Positions 32,300 through 33,587 of a DNA stretch of 33,587 bases are shown in pieces (position 1 is the first letter of the stretch; every line of letters starts with the position of its first letter). The translations under genes were made by a program, and so were the position numbers. The notes beneath the pieces are model-generated. The model worked only from the letters and a program-made list of their open reading frames with translations. It searched no databases and was not told where the DNA came from. Source of the DNA: Serpens sp964410065 (GTDB taxonomy: Bacteria; Pseudomonadota; Gammaproteobacteria; Pseudomonadales; Pseudomonadaceae); assembly GCA_964410065.1 (NCBI GenBank), contig CAYPFO010000033.1, forward strand, positions 1 through 33,587, in the 5' to 3' direction.

Positions 32300-33058
32300 A
32301 TGGCGATAGAACTCAGCGCCCTGATCAAACGGGCCGACCACTATCTCAATGCGGCGAAGATAGCTGATTACTGCCCTAATGGACTGCAGGTCGAAGGCCG
32401 CGGTCACGTGCGGAAGATTGTCAGTGGCGTAACTGCCAGCCAGGAACTGATCGATGCTGCGGTGGCCGCTGAGGCCGATCTGATCCTCGTCCATCATGGC
32501 TATTTCTGGAAGGGTGAAAACCCCTGCGTAGTGGGCATGAAGCAGCGCCGGCTGAAAACCCTGCTGCGTCATGATATCAGCCTGCTGGCTTATCACCTGC
32601 CGCTGGATGTTCATCCCCTAATCGGCAATAACGTGCAGTTGGCCGAGCGCCTGGGCATTGTCGTTGAAGGTCCGCTGGAGCCGGAGAATCCCCGTAATGT
32701 GGCGCTGGTGGGGAGTTTGCCTGAGGCGCTCGACCCGGTGGAGTTTGCCGCCCGCGTAGGGGTGGTGCTGGGACGCGAGCCGTTGCTGGTGGATGGCCAG
32801 AAACCGATTCGCCGGGTGGGCTGGTGCACGGGGGGTGGTCAGGGCTATATCGATCAAGCCATCGCAGCTGGGGTGGACCTGTATCTGACGGGCGAGGCGT
32901 CGGAGCAGACCTTCCATAGCGCCCGGGAGAACGGCATCAGCTTCATCGCTGCCGGTCACCATGCCACTGAGCGTTATGGTGTGCAGGCATTGGGCGATTA
33001 CCTGGCTCGGGAGTTTGGCATCGAACACCTGTTCATCGACTGCCCCAACCCCATATGA
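32300..33058 (+). CDS. Nif3-like dinuclear metal centre protein (YbgI family)
   Basis: This is a member of the widely conserved Nif3/YbgI family (often labelled GTP cyclohydrolase I type 2-like) whose cellular role is not firmly known. E. coli YbgI forms a hexameric toroid with a dinuclear metal site. The 252-residue product has the expected metal ligands: His65-His66 (VHHGYFW), Asp103 (YHLPLDVHP) and the C-terminal GHHATERYG with His220 and Glu224. AAAAGGAA lies 6 nt before the ATG at 32300. It is followed by an AT-rich terminator and then cysD, a neighbourhood usual in Pseudomonas, as far as I recall. Confidence 0.92.
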   Translation: MAIELSALIKRADHYLNAAKIADYCPNGLQVEGRGHVRKIVSGVTASQELIDAAVAAEADLILVHHGYFWKGENPCVVGMKQRRLKTLLRHDISLLAYHLPLDVHPLIGNNVQLAERLGIVVEGPLEPENPRNVALVGSLPEALDPVEFAARVGVVLGREPLLVDGQKPIRRVGWCTGGGQGYIDQAIAAGVDLYLTGEASEQTFHSARENGISFIAAGHHATERYGVQALGDYLAREFGIEHLFIDCPNPI

Positions 33059-33059
33059 G

Positions 33060-33084
33060 CGATATATAGCTATATCGTTTTGTT
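33060..33084 (+). terminator. AT-rich intrinsic terminator after the Nif3-family gene
   Basis: CGATATA (33060-33066), a TAGC loop and TATATCG (33071-33077) form a perfect 7-bp stem, followed by TTTTGTT. It begins 2 nt after the stop codon. A second weak hairpin (CTCTT 33092-33096 with AAGAG 33105-33109) follows. The stem is AT-rich, so termination may be partial. Confidence 0.7.
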
Positions 33085-33174
33085 CTAGTTGCTCTTTTAG
33101 TTAGAAGAGTTGCCTGTGATATTGTGCGGCCTCGTCCACGGCCCGCTGGCCGTAACTGCAATTCGTGAGTAGCC

Positions 33175-33587
33175 ATGGTCGATAAACTGACGCACCTCAA
33201 ACAGCTGGAAGCGGAAAGCATCCATATCATTCGTGAAGTGGCCGCCGAATTCGATAACCCGGTAATGCTGTACTCCATCGGCAAGGATTCCGCGGTCATG
33301 CTTCATTTGGCGCGCAAGGCGTTCTTCCCCGGAAAGCTGCCATTCCCGGTGATGCATGTCGACACCCGGTGGAAGTTCCAGGAGATGTACCGTTTCCGCG
33401 ACAAGATGGTTGCCGAAATGGGTCTGGACTTGATTACCCACGTCAATCCGGACGGCATCGCCCAGGACATCAACCCCTTCACCCATGGCAGTGCCAAGCA
33501 CACCGACGTGATGAAGACCGATGGCCTCAAGCAGGCGCTGGACAAGTACGGCTTCGACGCCGCGTTCGGCGGCGCGCGCCGCGACGA
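33175..33587 (+). CDS. cysD: CysD, sulfate adenylyltransferase subunit 2 (N-terminal part)
   Basis: CysD is the catalytic adenylyl-transferring subunit of ATP sulfurylase. With the GTPase CysN it makes APS from sulfate and ATP in assimilatory sulfate reduction. About 137 residues are visible, starting MVDKLTHLKQLEAESIHIIREV, with the PP-loop SIGKDS (residues 34-39) and segments VMHVDTRWKF and FGGARRDE. The gene runs off the window end. The ATG at 33175 lies 116 bp after the Nif3-family gene with no strong Shine-Dalgarno. Sulfate-starvation control by CysB is expected from family knowledge but no site was identified here. Confidence 0.95.
   Translation, partial: MVDKLTHLKQLEAESIHIIREVAAEFDNPVMLYSIGKDSAVMLHLARKAFFPGKLPFPVMHVDTRWKFQEMYRFRDKMVAEMGLDLITHVNPDGIAQDINPFTHGSAKHTDVMKTDGLKQALDKYGFDAAFGGARRD

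Noticed and set aside
33078..33174. CysB-type control site upstream of cysD
   Set aside because: Several AT-rich segments and weak -10-like boxes exist, but none stands out enough to be assigned by eye.

Overview
This window is core chromosome of a fluorescent-type Pseudomonas (Gammaproteobacteria). The evidence is high GC with strong third-position GC bias, and a gene order (gatB-gatA-gatC | mreBCD-maf-rng-yhdP-nit-tldD | darP | tldE/pmbA | ptsO-rapZ-ptsN-hpf-rpoN-lptB-lptA-lptC-kdsC-kdsD | mlaFEDCB-ibaG-murA-hisG-hisD-hisC | algW | Nif3-like-cysD) that I recognise as the conserved Pseudomonas arrangement. Many proteins also carry family-diagnostic residues. The window opens inside gatB and closes inside cysD. 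I see no mobile elements, tRNA or rRNA genes, CRISPR arrays, phage genes or defence genes.

Region 1 (1-2390): the glutamyl-tRNA(Gln) amidotransferase operon gatCAB runs leftwards. A 338-bp divergent intergenic region separates it from the mre genes. Region 2 (2391-13370): a rightward series with mreB, mreC and mreD (elongasome), maf (nucleotide pyrophosphatase), rng (RNase G), yhdP (giant AsmA-like lipid transport protein), a nitrilase-superfamily amidase and tldD; several junctions overlap or nearly touch. Region 3 (13371-15432): darP/yjgA lies on the opposite strand between tldD and its partner tldE/pmbA, with short inverted repeats on either side.

Region 4 (15512-22523): a long leftward series transcribed in the order kdsD, kdsC, lptC, lptA, lptB, rpoN, hpf, ptsN, rapZ, ptsO. 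It joins Kdo synthesis, LPS export, sigma-54, ribosome hibernation and the nitrogen PTS. A good sigma-70-like promoter precedes kdsD, and a second TATAAT box precedes rpoN. Region 5 (22737-30838): a rightward series with the Mla phospholipid transport operon, ibaG, murA, then hisG, hisD and hisC, broken by a clear intrinsic terminator between murA and hisG. Region 6 (30896-33587): leftward algW (DegS-type periplasmic protease), then a rightward Nif3-family gene and the start of cysD.

Functionally, most of the window concerns the cell envelope: shape, LPS precursor and transport, phospholipid transport, peptidoglycan precursor and envelope stress. No new multi-gene system is visible. The most notable observation is that mreC appears to lack any standard start codon and seems to begin at ATA. 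Next come regulatory and repeat structures between genes: the murA/hisG terminator, a perfect 17-bp hairpin between hisC and algW, and palindromic intergenic repeats.
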